Shown: in pieces, positions 54,514 through 63,712 of the stretch
Layout of the letters: each line of letters begins with the position of its first letter
Numbering within the stretch: position 1 is the stretch's first letter
Assembly (NCBI GenBank): GCA_900322035.1
Contig: ONYL01000003.1
Coordinates: 17,808 to 81,807 of the forward strand
Length of the DNA stretch: 64,000 bases
Reading direction: 5' to 3'
From: an uncultured Prevotella sp.
GTDB taxonomy: Bacteria > Bacteroidota > Bacteroidia > Bacteroidales > Bacteroidaceae
Notes under the pieces: generated by a model
Told to the model about the DNA's origin: nothing
Database searches by the model: none
What the model saw: the letters and a program-made list of their open reading frames with translations, nothing else
Translations under genes and position numbers: made by a program

Positions 54514-56307
54514 ATGAGATCCATTAAATATATTGCATTTGCGTTTGGTGCTTCAGCTTTCATCCTCTCCGGATGCAGTGACAGCTTCCTTGACAAAACG
54601 CCCGATGAGCGCGTGGAAATCAACACGCCTACAAAGTGCGTGCAATTGCTCAACACGGCATACCCAGAGGGTAGCTACGGATGGGTTTGCGAAATCTCCA
54701 GCGACAACATTGCTGACAACAACGCTCCTCACTATCCTTCCAACCCCAATGCCAAACAAATCCAGACCCACTATAATCTGGGTACCTACGACCGCACCGA
54801 CGACGAGATGTACCGCTTCGAACCAGGCGTTTCCAGCACTAGTCAGGATTCTCCCTCTTTCTTGTGGAACACTTTCTACAATTCTGTCCACGCTGCCAAC
54901 TATGTGCTCGAAGCCATCAACGACGGTAAGGTCAACAGCGACGGTTCGGGTTATGATCTCAAAGTAGCCGCTGCCGAGGCTAAGCTCATCCGTGCCTACG
55001 ACCACTTCATCTTGGTCAATGTGTTCTCCCAGGCTTATAAGGATCCCGAGGCCAGCAAGAAGGATATCGGTGTGCCTTATGTCACCGTTCCCGAGACCAA
55101 CACGGGTGTAAAATACGACCGTGGCAATGTGGCCGAGGTCTACGACAAGATCCAGCAGGATCTGGAGGAAGGTTTGGCTGGCATCAGCGACGCCAACTAC
55201 CGCACGGCTCCCAAGTATCACTTCAACGTTAACGCAGCCCACGCTTTCGCTGCTCGCTTCTATCTCTTCAAGCGTGACTATAAGAAGGTCATCGAGCACG
55301 CCAATGCCGTTCTCGGCACCGACTCTGCTACGATCTATTCTCAGCTGATGGACTGGGCTCCCTTCGACAGCTGTTCTTCTTCTGGCGACTATGCTAAGGT
55401 TTGGCAGGACTTCAATTCTTCCAACAACTTGATGATCATGGGTACCTACTCCAACATCATGCGTCATGCCCTTGGCTATCGTTTCGCTTTGGTGGGTCAG
55501 CCCGCCCGCGATGTCATTTTCCACTCTTCACCGATGTGGCAATCTTATCCGGCCAATCCTTCCTGCCTTGTAGGCGGTTATCTCTTCTGGACGGGTGAGG
55601 ACTACGGCTATACAGCTGGAAAGATCGCTGAGCGTTTCCAATACACAGACCGCTTGGCGGGTACGGGTTTTGTACATACCATGCGTCGCGAGTTCACGCG
55701 TTCTGAGCTTCTCTTGGAGCGTGCTGAGGCTGAGATCATGTTGGGACAGTATGACAATGCTTTCCAGGATCTGAACCTCTATACCCGTGGCATGCAGAAG
55801 TTCTCTCCTGCCACCTACCGCACCTATCAGTCGCAGGCTCGTATGCGCCCGCTGTCTCGCGACATGCTCGACAGCTACTATGCTTTGTCTTCCAACCCCA
55901 ACTGCTTCGCCGATTGGAGTTTCACCCAAAACATGAGCTCCAGCTTCGTGGTTCCTGCTGAGGCTGTGAAGTACATGAACTGCTTGAACGACCTGCGCCG
56001 CTTTGAAGTGTTGTGGGATGGTCTCCGTTTCTTCGACCTCAAGCGCTGGGGCATCGAATACTCTCACACCTATGGTCCCGACGCTACGGTCTACACCTTG
56101 AAGTGGGACGACCCACGCCGCGCCCTTGAGATTCCTGCCGCCGCCATACAGGCTGGCTTGCAGCCTTCTCACTCCACTACTGAGACCCCTGGCTCTGCCA
56201 AGAAAGTCGCTTTCGATGAGTTCTTCAGCGATCCCACACCGTCAGCGGTCTCCGCCTCTAACAACGCAAAGAAGGACAATAGTGAATCTTATGTTATCAA
56301 GAAGTAA
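54514..56307 (+). CDS. SusD/RagB-type surface lipoprotein (peptidase locus)
   Basis: 597 residues. Lipobox LSGC puts the lipidated Cys at residue 21, followed by SFLDKTPDERVEINTPTKCV. Typical helices are AAEAKLIRAYDHFILVNVFS, AHAFAARFYLFKRDYKKVIE and FTRSELLLERAEAEIMLGQY, and the C-terminal DLRRFEVLWDGLRFFDLKRW. It binds ligand at the cell surface above SusC. It lies 48 bp after susC and 17 bp before the HExxH lipoprotein. Confidence 0.95.
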   Translation: MRSIKYIAFAFGASAFILSGCSDSFLDKTPDERVEINTPTKCVQLLNTAYPEGSYGWVCEISSDNIADNNAPHYPSNPNAKQIQTHYNLGTYDRTDDEMYRFEPGVSSTSQDSPSFLWNTFYNSVHAANYVLEAINDGKVNSDGSGYDLKVAAAEAKLIRAYDHFILVNVFSQAYKDPEASKKDIGVPYVTVPETNTGVKYDRGNVAEVYDKIQQDLEEGLAGISDANYRTAPKYHFNVNAAHAFAARFYLFKRDYKKVIEHANAVLGTDSATIYSQLMDWAPFDSCSSSGDYAKVWQDFNSSNNLMIMGTYSNIMRHALGYRFALVGQPARDVIFHSSPMWQSYPANPSCLVGGYLFWTGEDYGYTAGKIAERFQYTDRLAGTGFVHTMRREFTRSELLLERAEAEIMLGQYDNAFQDLNLYTRGMQKFSPATYRTYQSQARMRPLSRDMLDSYYALSSNPNCFADWSFTQNMSSSFVVPAEAVKYMNCLNDLRRFEVLWDGLRFFDLKRWGIEYSHTYGPDATVYTLKWDDPRRALEIPAAAIQAGLQPSHSTTETPGSAKKVAFDEFFSDPTPSAVSASNNAKKDNSESYVIKK

Positions 56308-56324
56308 TAAGGAGGATTGAAATT

Positions 56325-57548
56325 ATGAAACGTATCACCATCTTTTTCGCATCACTGGCCGCCCTCTTCGCTCTCGGATTGTCTTCGTGCAGCGACGACG
56401 ACCTCGGTGCATCCATCTATAATACCGATCCCTCTATCGACTATCTTGATAAGGCATCGGCTACATTCCCGCTCGACACCTTCCTCAAGGTCAACTATCT
56501 GGAACCCTACAACCTCCGTTTCATCTATCGTATGGAGGATATCGGCTCCGATTTGCAGAAGAACCTCGTGCCCGCCGACTATGAAAAGAGCTGCAAGTTG
56601 GCAGTGCTGAGCAAGTATCTTTGGTATGATGTCTATGCAAAGCTCGCCCCCAAGGACTTCCTTCCGCTCTATTCGCCCCGTATTATCCACGTCATCGGCT
56701 CTCCCTCTTACAACCCCTCTACCGGTACGGAGACGCTCGGTACGGCTGAAGGCGGCTTGAAGATTACGCTTTACAACACCAACGCGCTCGACGAGAACAA
56801 CATGGACATCTTGAACACGCTGTTCTTCCACACGATGCACCATGAGTTCGGCCACATTCTCGACCAGACCCACCAGCGTCCGGTAGCGTTCAACGTGCTC
56901 TCCAACGGTCTCTACGACCCGAACAACTGGGCAACGGCTTTCGACTCTATCTCGGTCAGCCACGGTTTCGTCACCAACTACGCTTCCTCACAGGCTCGTG
57001 AGGACTGGGTAGAAGTGATGTCCAGCTACATCTGTGACGACTCTCTTGCGTGGGCACAGCTTCTCGACCATGCCTCTTACGACTGGGAAGAGGTTGAGGT
57101 TAGCTCTACGGCACAGGACTCTATACAGCGTCTGATTCGCACCGGCGCAAGCCGTGACTCCGTTGGTTACTTCCGTGCTAACGACAATGGTAAGTATATG
57201 ATTGGCCGCAAGGTCATCGCCCGCAATGCCGACGGCACAGCAGCCCTCGACGCCAACGGCAAGATTCAATTTCTCTCGACCGACAATATCGATGGCCGCG
57301 CGGTGATTCTCGCAAAACTCGAGATGGTACGTCAGTGGCTCAAGAAGGAATTCAGCATCGACTTGGACGCCCTTCGCGATGAGGTGCAGAGCCGTTCTTA
57401 CGTGAAGAATGCCGACGGTACCTTCAAGCGCGACGTTTACGGTGATTTTGTCAACAAACTCACCCAGCCTGCCGACGACAACCCCAACAAGACTTTGATG
57501 GAGGAGTTGCTCGACTGGATCAACCAGTACAAGGCTCTGCAGAAGTAA
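56325..57548 (+). CDS. Substrate-import-associated zinc metallohydrolase lipoprotein
   Basis: 407 residues. Lipobox LSSC (C22), followed by a domain with the zinc motif HEFGH (H173-H177) inside TMHHEFGHILDQTHQRP. The layout (FIYRMEDIGSDLQKNLVPAD; LYSPRIIHVIGSPSYNPSTG; VEVMSSYICDDS with a possible third ligand Glu) matches the Bacteroidota family annotated as substrate import-associated zinc metallohydrolase lipoprotein (TIGR04549-type), always next to SusCD. It should be a surface-facing enzyme, probably a peptidase; its true substrate is unknown. Confidence 0.88.
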   Translation: MKRITIFFASLAALFALGLSSCSDDDLGASIYNTDPSIDYLDKASATFPLDTFLKVNYLEPYNLRFIYRMEDIGSDLQKNLVPADYEKSCKLAVLSKYLWYDVYAKLAPKDFLPLYSPRIIHVIGSPSYNPSTGTETLGTAEGGLKITLYNTNALDENNMDILNTLFFHTMHHEFGHILDQTHQRPVAFNVLSNGLYDPNNWATAFDSISVSHGFVTNYASSQAREDWVEVMSSYICDDSLAWAQLLDHASYDWEEVEVSSTAQDSIQRLIRTGASRDSVGYFRANDNGKYMIGRKVIARNADGTAALDANGKIQFLSTDNIDGRAVILAKLEMVRQWLKKEFSIDLDALRDEVQSRSYVKNADGTFKRDVYGDFVNKLTQPADDNPNKTLMEELLDWINQYKALQK

Positions 57549-57590
57549 TGGAATATCTGTAGTTTTAGATTTTTAAAAACGAAGACTCAA

Positions 57591-58955
57591 ATGAAAGCAA
57601 ATAAGATTTTAACAGCAGCATTGCTTCTCGGTTCGCTCGTCATGACTACCGCTTGTTCCAACGAGGAAGACGATATCTTCGACCAGAGTGCGGCCGAGCG
57701 TCTCAACGCTGCCAGCGAGACATACAGCAATCTTCTCACGGCCGGCACTGGCAAGTGGGCTATGGAATATTTCCCCACCAACAACACCGACCGCTATACA
57801 GGCAGTGGCTACCTGATGACGATGAAGTTCGACAAGAGCTCAGCAGTCACCGTGGGCATGAAGAATATCTTCTCCAACAACGTCTATCGCGAGGCTACTT
57901 CCATGTGGCAGGTGATCACCGACGACGGCCCCGTGCTCTCGTTCAACACCTGGAACGACAACTTGCATCAGTTCTCCCAGCCCGAGGACATTCCCTTCAC
58001 GACGGGTTCCGGCAACAACGAGCAGGGTACCGGTGTAGGTGGCGACTATGAGTTCATCATCACCAGCTATTCAGAGGATGGTAAGGAGATTTATCTCAAG
58101 GGAAAGAAGCGTGGTATCTACGACCGTCTGCTTCAGCTTCCCGACACCACAACTCTTCAGAGCTATGTAGAGGATCTTGAAGGCTTCTCCAACCGCATCT
58201 TTGTCGATGGAGCTCCCAACCCCCAGTATCTGATGCTCAATGGTGACTCCATGCAGGTAGACTCTTGCTTCACGGGCATTATCCGTCTCTTCCACGTAGG
58301 TGCCGATGCCGTGTCTACGCAGACCTTGCATCCGTTCCTCTTCAGCAAGCAGAACGGGCAGTACTATCTGCGCTTCCGCGATGCCATCAAGTTCGGGCAG
58401 GGCGAGGATTCCACCGTGCAGCAGCTCCGCTACGATGCTTCGAAAGATATCTTTGTAGACGAGAAGAACCCCAACACCTATCTTTGCGGTGCCGATCCCT
58501 ACAAGTTCTTCCTCACCAACTGGAATGGTGCGCGTCGATTCACCTTGACCCGTTCTTCAGTGATGTCTGATTCCTTCAAGACGTTGGTGGACAACGCGTA
58601 TGAAGACCTCCGCAAGCTCACTTATACCTTCTTGAGCATTCAGTTGTCGAGAAACAATAGCGACAACTACAATCAGATTCGCTTGTCGTTGCGTACCAAC
58701 CGCAACGGTACGATGATTCTCGATTATCATTTTGACATGACGGGCGATGGCAAGAATGTCTTCACGCTTTCCAACCTGACCTCCACCAATAAGGCAGCAG
58801 AGACAGTACTCTCCAAAGCTCCGAATTTGCAGGTTCTCCTCAATGCCATTGTGCAGTCTCAGGCTATTTCGGCAGGCACCACGAACTTCAACCTCTCCAC
58901 GTTCAAGTTCACGTCAACGGCCGATAACAATCAGTGGTTTGTATTGTCCATGTAA
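57591..58955 (+). CDS. DUF4302-like lipoprotein
   Basis: 454 residues. Lipobox TTAC (C22) followed by SNEEDDIFDQSAAERLNAAS and a beta-rich body: TGKWAMEYFPTNNTDRYTGS, GYLMTMKFDKSSAVTVGM, WQVITDDGPVLSFNTWND, GGDYEFIITSYSEDGKEIYL. The pattern is that of DUF4302 proteins, which often follow SusCD and the HExxH lipoprotein. No catalytic motif was seen; it is probably a surface binding protein of the same complex. Confidence 0.82.
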   Translation: MKANKILTAALLLGSLVMTTACSNEEDDIFDQSAAERLNAASETYSNLLTAGTGKWAMEYFPTNNTDRYTGSGYLMTMKFDKSSAVTVGMKNIFSNNVYREATSMWQVITDDGPVLSFNTWNDNLHQFSQPEDIPFTTGSGNNEQGTGVGGDYEFIITSYSEDGKEIYLKGKKRGIYDRLLQLPDTTTLQSYVEDLEGFSNRIFVDGAPNPQYLMLNGDSMQVDSCFTGIIRLFHVGADAVSTQTLHPFLFSKQNGQYYLRFRDAIKFGQGEDSTVQQLRYDASKDIFVDEKNPNTYLCGADPYKFFLTNWNGARRFTLTRSSVMSDSFKTLVDNAYEDLRKLTYTFLSIQLSRNNSDNYNQIRLSLRTNRNGTMILDYHFDMTGDGKNVFTLSNLTSTNKAAETVLSKAPNLQVLLNAIVQSQAISAGTTNFNLSTFKFTSTADNNQWFVLSM

Positions 58956-58962
58956 CCTATAG

Positions 58963-58989
58963 CTCCACAGCCCGGCATGGGCTGTGGAG
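58963..58989 (+). terminator. Hairpin after the DUF4302-like gene
   Basis: CTCCACAGCCC / GGGCTGTGGAG, 11-bp stem, 5-nt loop, weak T-run. It may separate the four-gene operon from the secreted protein. Confidence 0.65.
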
Positions 58990-59043
58990 GTATAAACTTT
59001 CTAACATAAAGTTAAAAACGCAAGACAACTTCGGTATCTTTCT

Positions 59044-59085
59044 TAACTTTGCTTGGCAATATAAAAATCAATTTGTAAATTTGTG
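59044..59085 (+). promoter_or_regulatory. Two -7 boxes before the tail protein
   Basis: TAACTTTG (59044-59051) and TAAATTTG (59078-59085), 70 and 36 bp before the ATG. Either could drive the gene. Confidence 0.55.
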
Positions 59086-59120
59086 ACGAAAAATCATTTA
59101 TCATTTAATAATTTTAGCTT

Positions 59121-60812
59121 ATGAACGCAAAACTTTATCTTACTCTTGGTTTTGTAGCATTCGCCACCGCAGGCTTTGCTCAGAAACCCGCTCAGTTGGT
59201 CAATCGTGCCAACTACAGGCTCAGCTCAAAGGTTCTTCAGGTTGCTGAGTCCAAGGCTGCTCCTGCAGTGAAGAAGACTTACGATACGGGTGTATACTAC
59301 GACACCCCTAAGGGCTCCCTCTTCCGTGGCTTCTCTTATGATGGTAAAGCTTACGGTTATTCCTTCTTGGTAGTTCCTCCATTTACGGATCTGACTTTTA
59401 CCAACATGAGCAACAACGCTTCCCGTTCTTCTTGGAGCGTGAATGGAAATGATGCTTCTGAGCGTGTCGTGAACAACAACTATGTTGGCAACTTCCTTCC
59501 GATGGGTTTCTGGTATGCTCCTACGGTTACGGTAGGCCGCGACTCCTATACATGGGGCTATTATAATGAGACCGGTAGCGTTGTAGCCACCGACTCCATT
59601 GCCGACCTCGCTTACTTCGATCTTAACACCGGTGCAAGATACGGTTGGGGTGCACTCGAAGGTAAAGGTAAGTATCTTTACGGTACTGGTACCGTTACGA
59701 TGCAGAACGGCAAAGTTTATCACTCTGCAGGTGTGACGCAGTACCTTGAAGCTCCCGCTTCTCCTCTTTATGTCAATTACATCAGCATCTTGGCTTTCTC
59801 TTCTGGCGAGCCTTTGAAGGGTGACGCACAGTTGACGATGACCATTTATCCCGCCAACTTGGTTGATACAACCTACGATGAGAACAATCCTATCGTTGAG
59901 TTGACTTGTACAACCAATGATACTACCTTCGTTTACAAAGGCAGTAGCTCCAATACGACCACTCATGTGGCCAACATCTACGGTTTGAAGTTCACCAACA
60001 AACAGGAAGATCCCATCCTCGGCATCACTACCGACGAGCCTTTCGTGATCGACCAGCCTGTCGCTGTTGTTGTCCGTGGTGTCAACGACAATGGAGTTGA
60101 TGTTGGTTTCCCAGGCCATGGCTATGGCAACTATGATGAGCAAACTGGTAACAGTTCTCCCAATGAGGAGCGTCAGCAGATCAACGGCTTCCTTGATTTC
60201 CAGGAGGGTGGATCAGTCTTCTACTCTGAGACAGCATTGGAGCTCAACTTCAACGGTATGATGGACTACGTCAATGTTGATTCTACCTTCGCTTCTCAGC
60301 AGGGCGACATCACAGGCGCCAATATCCTGAAGGTTTCTGATGATGGCCAGACTGTCAGCACTTACGGTAAGGGTTCCGACCAGAACCTGGGTTGTGCTAT
60401 CGCTTGGACCGCTCTGCCTTGGTTTGATATCGATGGCAACTCCAACTACAGCGTAGAAGGTGCGCCCGACTGGGTGAGCGAGGTGAGCTGCGATCCTCAG
60501 TACTGGACACAAACTGAGCAGGGCCAGTCTGTCAACTATGGCCAGAACCTGATTGCCTTCAAGTGCCAGCCTCTGCCCGCCGGTGTTAACGGACGTGCCG
60601 CTACCGTCTACCTGAAAGGTAAGGGTGTTAAGGCTGCTACGCCGATCATCCTGCTCCAGGGTAACGCTGATCCTACCATGTCTATCGCACAGTACAAGGC
60701 TGACGTGAAGTCGGGTAAGGTGAAGGAGATCTACGACCTCGCCGGCCGCCGTGTACTGCCTACCACAAAGGGCCTCGTCATCAAGAATGGCCATGTGGTA
60801 CTCAACAAGTAA
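59121..60812 (+). CDS. Secreted protein of unknown function with C-terminal tail
   Basis: 563 residues with a signal peptide ending near GFAQKP. The body is beta-rich with many Asn, Ser, Tyr and Thr (VKKTYDTGVYYDTPKGSLFR; GRDSYTWGYYNETGSVVATD) and contains no catalytic motif that I recognise. The end, GKVKEIYDLAGRRVLPTTKG then LVIKNGHVVLNK, is the sorting-tail pattern. It probably is exported and held at the surface. It lies between the lipoprotein genes and the second M6 protease, with its own promoter and terminator. Confidence 0.8.
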   Translation: MNAKLYLTLGFVAFATAGFAQKPAQLVNRANYRLSSKVLQVAESKAAPAVKKTYDTGVYYDTPKGSLFRGFSYDGKAYGYSFLVVPPFTDLTFTNMSNNASRSSWSVNGNDASERVVNNNYVGNFLPMGFWYAPTVTVGRDSYTWGYYNETGSVVATDSIADLAYFDLNTGARYGWGALEGKGKYLYGTGTVTMQNGKVYHSAGVTQYLEAPASPLYVNYISILAFSSGEPLKGDAQLTMTIYPANLVDTTYDENNPIVELTCTTNDTTFVYKGSSSNTTTHVANIYGLKFTNKQEDPILGITTDEPFVIDQPVAVVVRGVNDNGVDVGFPGHGYGNYDEQTGNSSPNEERQQINGFLDFQEGGSVFYSETALELNFNGMMDYVNVDSTFASQQGDITGANILKVSDDGQTVSTYGKGSDQNLGCAIAWTALPWFDIDGNSNYSVEGAPDWVSEVSCDPQYWTQTEQGQSVNYGQNLIAFKCQPLPAGVNGRAATVYLKGKGVKAATPIILLQGNADPTMSIAQYKADVKSGKVKEIYDLAGRRVLPTTKGLVIKNGHVVLNK

Positions 60813-60846
60813 GAGTTCTCTCTCTAAATGATTCTATATCTTCGGA

Positions 60847-60881
60847 GGACGTGGCCTGTGTTTAGGTCGCGTCCTTTTTTT
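60847..60881 (+). terminator. Terminator after the tail protein
   Basis: GGACGTGGCC / GGTCGCGTCC (two G-U pairs), followed by TTTTTTT. Confidence 0.8.
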
Positions 60882-60977
60882 AGCTTTCGCCTTTTGCCGA
60901 GAGTTCCCTTCCTTCTACAATTTATCACCTTAAACAACTTTTATAAAATATAAATTTGTATATTAAGATAAAATCCT

Positions 60978-60985
60978 TAAATTTG
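60978..60985 (+). promoter_or_regulatory. -7 box TAAATTTG of the second M6 protease
   Basis: Exact consensus 18 bp before the ATG at 61004, which excludes the longer start at 60956. Confidence 0.65.
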
Positions 60986-61003
60986 CAACAAATTCAAAAT
61001 TCT

Positions 61004-63712
61004 ATGAAAATCTATAGAAACTTTCTGCTAACTATGGCATTTTCAGCCTTTGGCCTGCAGATGGCCCATGCTGTTCCTGCCTATCCTGGTGTGATCCGCG
61101 CCCATCAAAGCGACGGCACCGTGATATCCATTATGAATCGGGGAGATGAATATTATCATCAGACTTTCACTGCCGATGGTTATCCCTTAGTTTTCAACTC
61201 TTCTACCGGCAATTATGAATATGCCGTTTTGAACAACGGAGGCTTGCGTTCCAGTGGTATCAAGGCCGCCGATGCCGCCAACCGCTCTGCCGAAGCCGTG
61301 CGTTTCCTTTCCACAGTGAATGTCAACGAGGCCCAGCAGGCTTATGTAGCCCATGCCCGTGCTGCCCGCGCAAAGTATAATGCGCTGATGTCTGCCCGGA
61401 CTCCCCTCAACATCAGTTCGTCGAGCATTCAGAATCAGCGCACCACCAATATTCCCACAATGGGAAACCGCAAGGTACTTATCCTTCTTGTAGAGTTCTC
61501 TGACGTCAGTTTCAGCACGGTGGCTCAGCCCCATCAGCACTACTATGATGTGTTCAACAAGAAGGGCTATACCGATGAGTACGGCACAGCAGGCAGTGTA
61601 CGTGATTTCTACGAGACCTCTTCCAATGGTCTCTACACGCCCGATTATGTCATCGCCGGTCCTGTGAAGCTCAGCAAGGCCTCTTCCTATTATGGAGCCA
61701 ACGTCGGTTATGGTGGTGGCGATGACTCCCGTCGTGTTGCCGAGATGGTGACCCAGGCCTGCCAAGCCGTTGATGATACGATCGACTTCAAACAATTTGA
61801 TACCGATAACGATGGTACGTGCGACAACGTCTACGTCATCTATGCCGGCTATGGTGCAGCCGACTCCGGTCATCCCGAAACCATCTGGCCCCACTCTTAC
61901 AATCTTGCCTACACTGGCAGCAGCATTGAGCTCGATGGAGTCACTATCGACCACTATGCTTGCTCGCAGGAGATCAACGGACTCAACGGCCAGTATGGGG
62001 GCATCGGCACCTTCGTGCATGAATATGGTCACGTCTTAGGCTTTGCCGATCATTATGATACGGAAAATGCGGGCAGCATTTACACACCCGGCGATTGGGA
62101 CACCATGTGCAGTGGTTCCTACAATCACAACGGTTATGTGCCTCCTTACTACACAGCCTACGAGCGCGCCTGCCTGGGATGGCTGGAGCCGAAAGAACTT
62201 GCGCTTTCAACGGATACGGTGGTCAAACTCGACAACCTTGCTGAGACCAACTCGGCTTATTTTGTCACCAATCCCCGCACTTCCAACGAGTTCTTTGTTC
62301 TTGAGAACCGCCAGCCCATTGGTTTTGATGAGTACCTTCCCGGTCATGGCTTGTTGGTATGGCATATCCAATACAACAGTCAGTACTGGCGGGCCAACAT
62401 CGTCAACAATGATGATACCCACCAGCGCGTAGACATCGTAGAGGCCAACGACCATCATCCGACCGGATCCGGAGCAGCCTTCCCTGGCACAGGTTCGGTT
62501 CGTACCCACAGTTTCCCCCTGTGGAACGGTACCAACCTCTTCACCTTGGCCGACGTTGAAGAAGAAGGCCACAATATTTTATTCCGCCTCGGTGGCTCTG
62601 CCGCAGGTCTGGGAGCACCCAAGAATATCACAGCTTCTTCCATATCAGGCACGCAGGCCCAGATCAGCTGGGAGAAGGTGAAAGATGCCACGGGCTATCA
62701 GCTGAAGGTGGTGCCCGATGGAGGTTCAGCTTCCGACACGGTTGTCTACAACAACCTCACTTCCACCTCGCTGCAGCTCACCGGACTGAATCCCCTCACG
62801 TCCTACCGCGTCTATGTCAGCACGCTCTACAAGGAGTATATCTCTGATGCCAAGGCTGCAACGTTCAGCACCGTCGAACGCCAGTTCTTCGAGAAGAGCG
62901 TCAATCCCCTGAATGCCACTGACGTCACCGACCGCTCGTTCCAGTCCAACTGGGAAACCATGGCTGAAGCCTCGAGCTACCTCGTGTCGCTTTATACGCC
63001 TTCGTTCACCGGTCAGAGCGAGCAGACCTCTCACTTCGACAATGATGCCATGCCCGCCAACTGGACAAGCAACTCTACGGCCTACAACTCAGAATATTAT
63101 GGTGCTCACGCTCCTTCGCTGCGCATCTCTCCGCGTACGCAGTATTTGCAGATCAATGTGCCCGACACAACGGTGGCCTTGGGCTTGAAGCTTTGGTATT
63201 ACCTGCCGAGAAGTGGAGCTACGATGGTGATCCAGACTTCTGCAGACGGCAAGTCCTGGACCAAGGCAGCAACAGTGAAATCCGATGGTAAGCCTCACAA
63301 CGGCGAATGGACTTTCCCCGAGACGAACTTTGTGAAGGTGCTGTTCAGCGGCAACAATACTTATCTCTATCTCGACGATGTATCGCTCGTCTATCGCGAC
63401 TGGGCCTACGAGGCCATTGGCTCGGCTCATTCTGCCACAGGCACCAACTACGTGTTCACGGGTCTTGAGCCCAGCACTGCCTATGCCTTTGGTGTGGTGG
63501 GTGTGAGCGGCGACCAGCAGACGCAGCCTTCGACCAAGGTGCGCCTCACCACGCTGAGCTCTGCCAACGCTATCAACAGTGTCCAGACTGAAGGCACTGT
63601 AGCTGCTACCTATTACGATCTGACCGGTCGCAAGATCGACTACGCTACGGCACCCCAGGGTGTCTACCTGATGAAGCGTGGTGGAAAGACTGTGAAGGTG
63701 ATGAAGAGATAA
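61004..63712 (+). CDS. Secreted M6-family metalloprotease with sorting tail (second copy)
   Basis: 902 residues. The signal peptide ends near MAHAVPAYPG, the same mature start as the first copy. The M6 domain includes VLILLVEFSDVSFSTV, YTPDYVIAGPVKLSKASSYY, QFDTDNDGTCDNVYVIYAGY, and HEYGH (H339-H343) with GFADHYD, then fibronectin III-like units (WEKVKDATGYQLKVVPDGGS) and a jelly-roll-like part. The tail TAPQGVYLMKRGGKTVKVMK is type IX-type. It differs from the protease at 19.9 kb in sequence but shares the whole layout. Its place behind a SusCD/HExxH locus fits extracellular protein breakdown feeding an importer (inference). Confidence 0.93.
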   Translation: MKIYRNFLLTMAFSAFGLQMAHAVPAYPGVIRAHQSDGTVISIMNRGDEYYHQTFTADGYPLVFNSSTGNYEYAVLNNGGLRSSGIKAADAANRSAEAVRFLSTVNVNEAQQAYVAHARAARAKYNALMSARTPLNISSSSIQNQRTTNIPTMGNRKVLILLVEFSDVSFSTVAQPHQHYYDVFNKKGYTDEYGTAGSVRDFYETSSNGLYTPDYVIAGPVKLSKASSYYGANVGYGGGDDSRRVAEMVTQACQAVDDTIDFKQFDTDNDGTCDNVYVIYAGYGAADSGHPETIWPHSYNLAYTGSSIELDGVTIDHYACSQEINGLNGQYGGIGTFVHEYGHVLGFADHYDTENAGSIYTPGDWDTMCSGSYNHNGYVPPYYTAYERACLGWLEPKELALSTDTVVKLDNLAETNSAYFVTNPRTSNEFFVLENRQPIGFDEYLPGHGLLVWHIQYNSQYWRANIVNNDDTHQRVDIVEANDHHPTGSGAAFPGTGSVRTHSFPLWNGTNLFTLADVEEEGHNILFRLGGSAAGLGAPKNITASSISGTQAQISWEKVKDATGYQLKVVPDGGSASDTVVYNNLTSTSLQLTGLNPLTSYRVYVSTLYKEYISDAKAATFSTVERQFFEKSVNPLNATDVTDRSFQSNWETMAEASSYLVSLYTPSFTGQSEQTSHFDNDAMPANWTSNSTAYNSEYYGAHAPSLRISPRTQYLQINVPDTTVALGLKLWYYLPRSGATMVIQTSADGKSWTKAATVKSDGKPHNGEWTFPETNFVKVLFSGNNTYLYLDDVSLVYRDWAYEAIGSAHSATGTNYVFTGLEPSTAYAFGVVGVSGDQQTQPSTKVRLTTLSSANAINSVQTEGTVAATYYDLTGRKIDYATAPQGVYLMKRGGKTVKVMKR

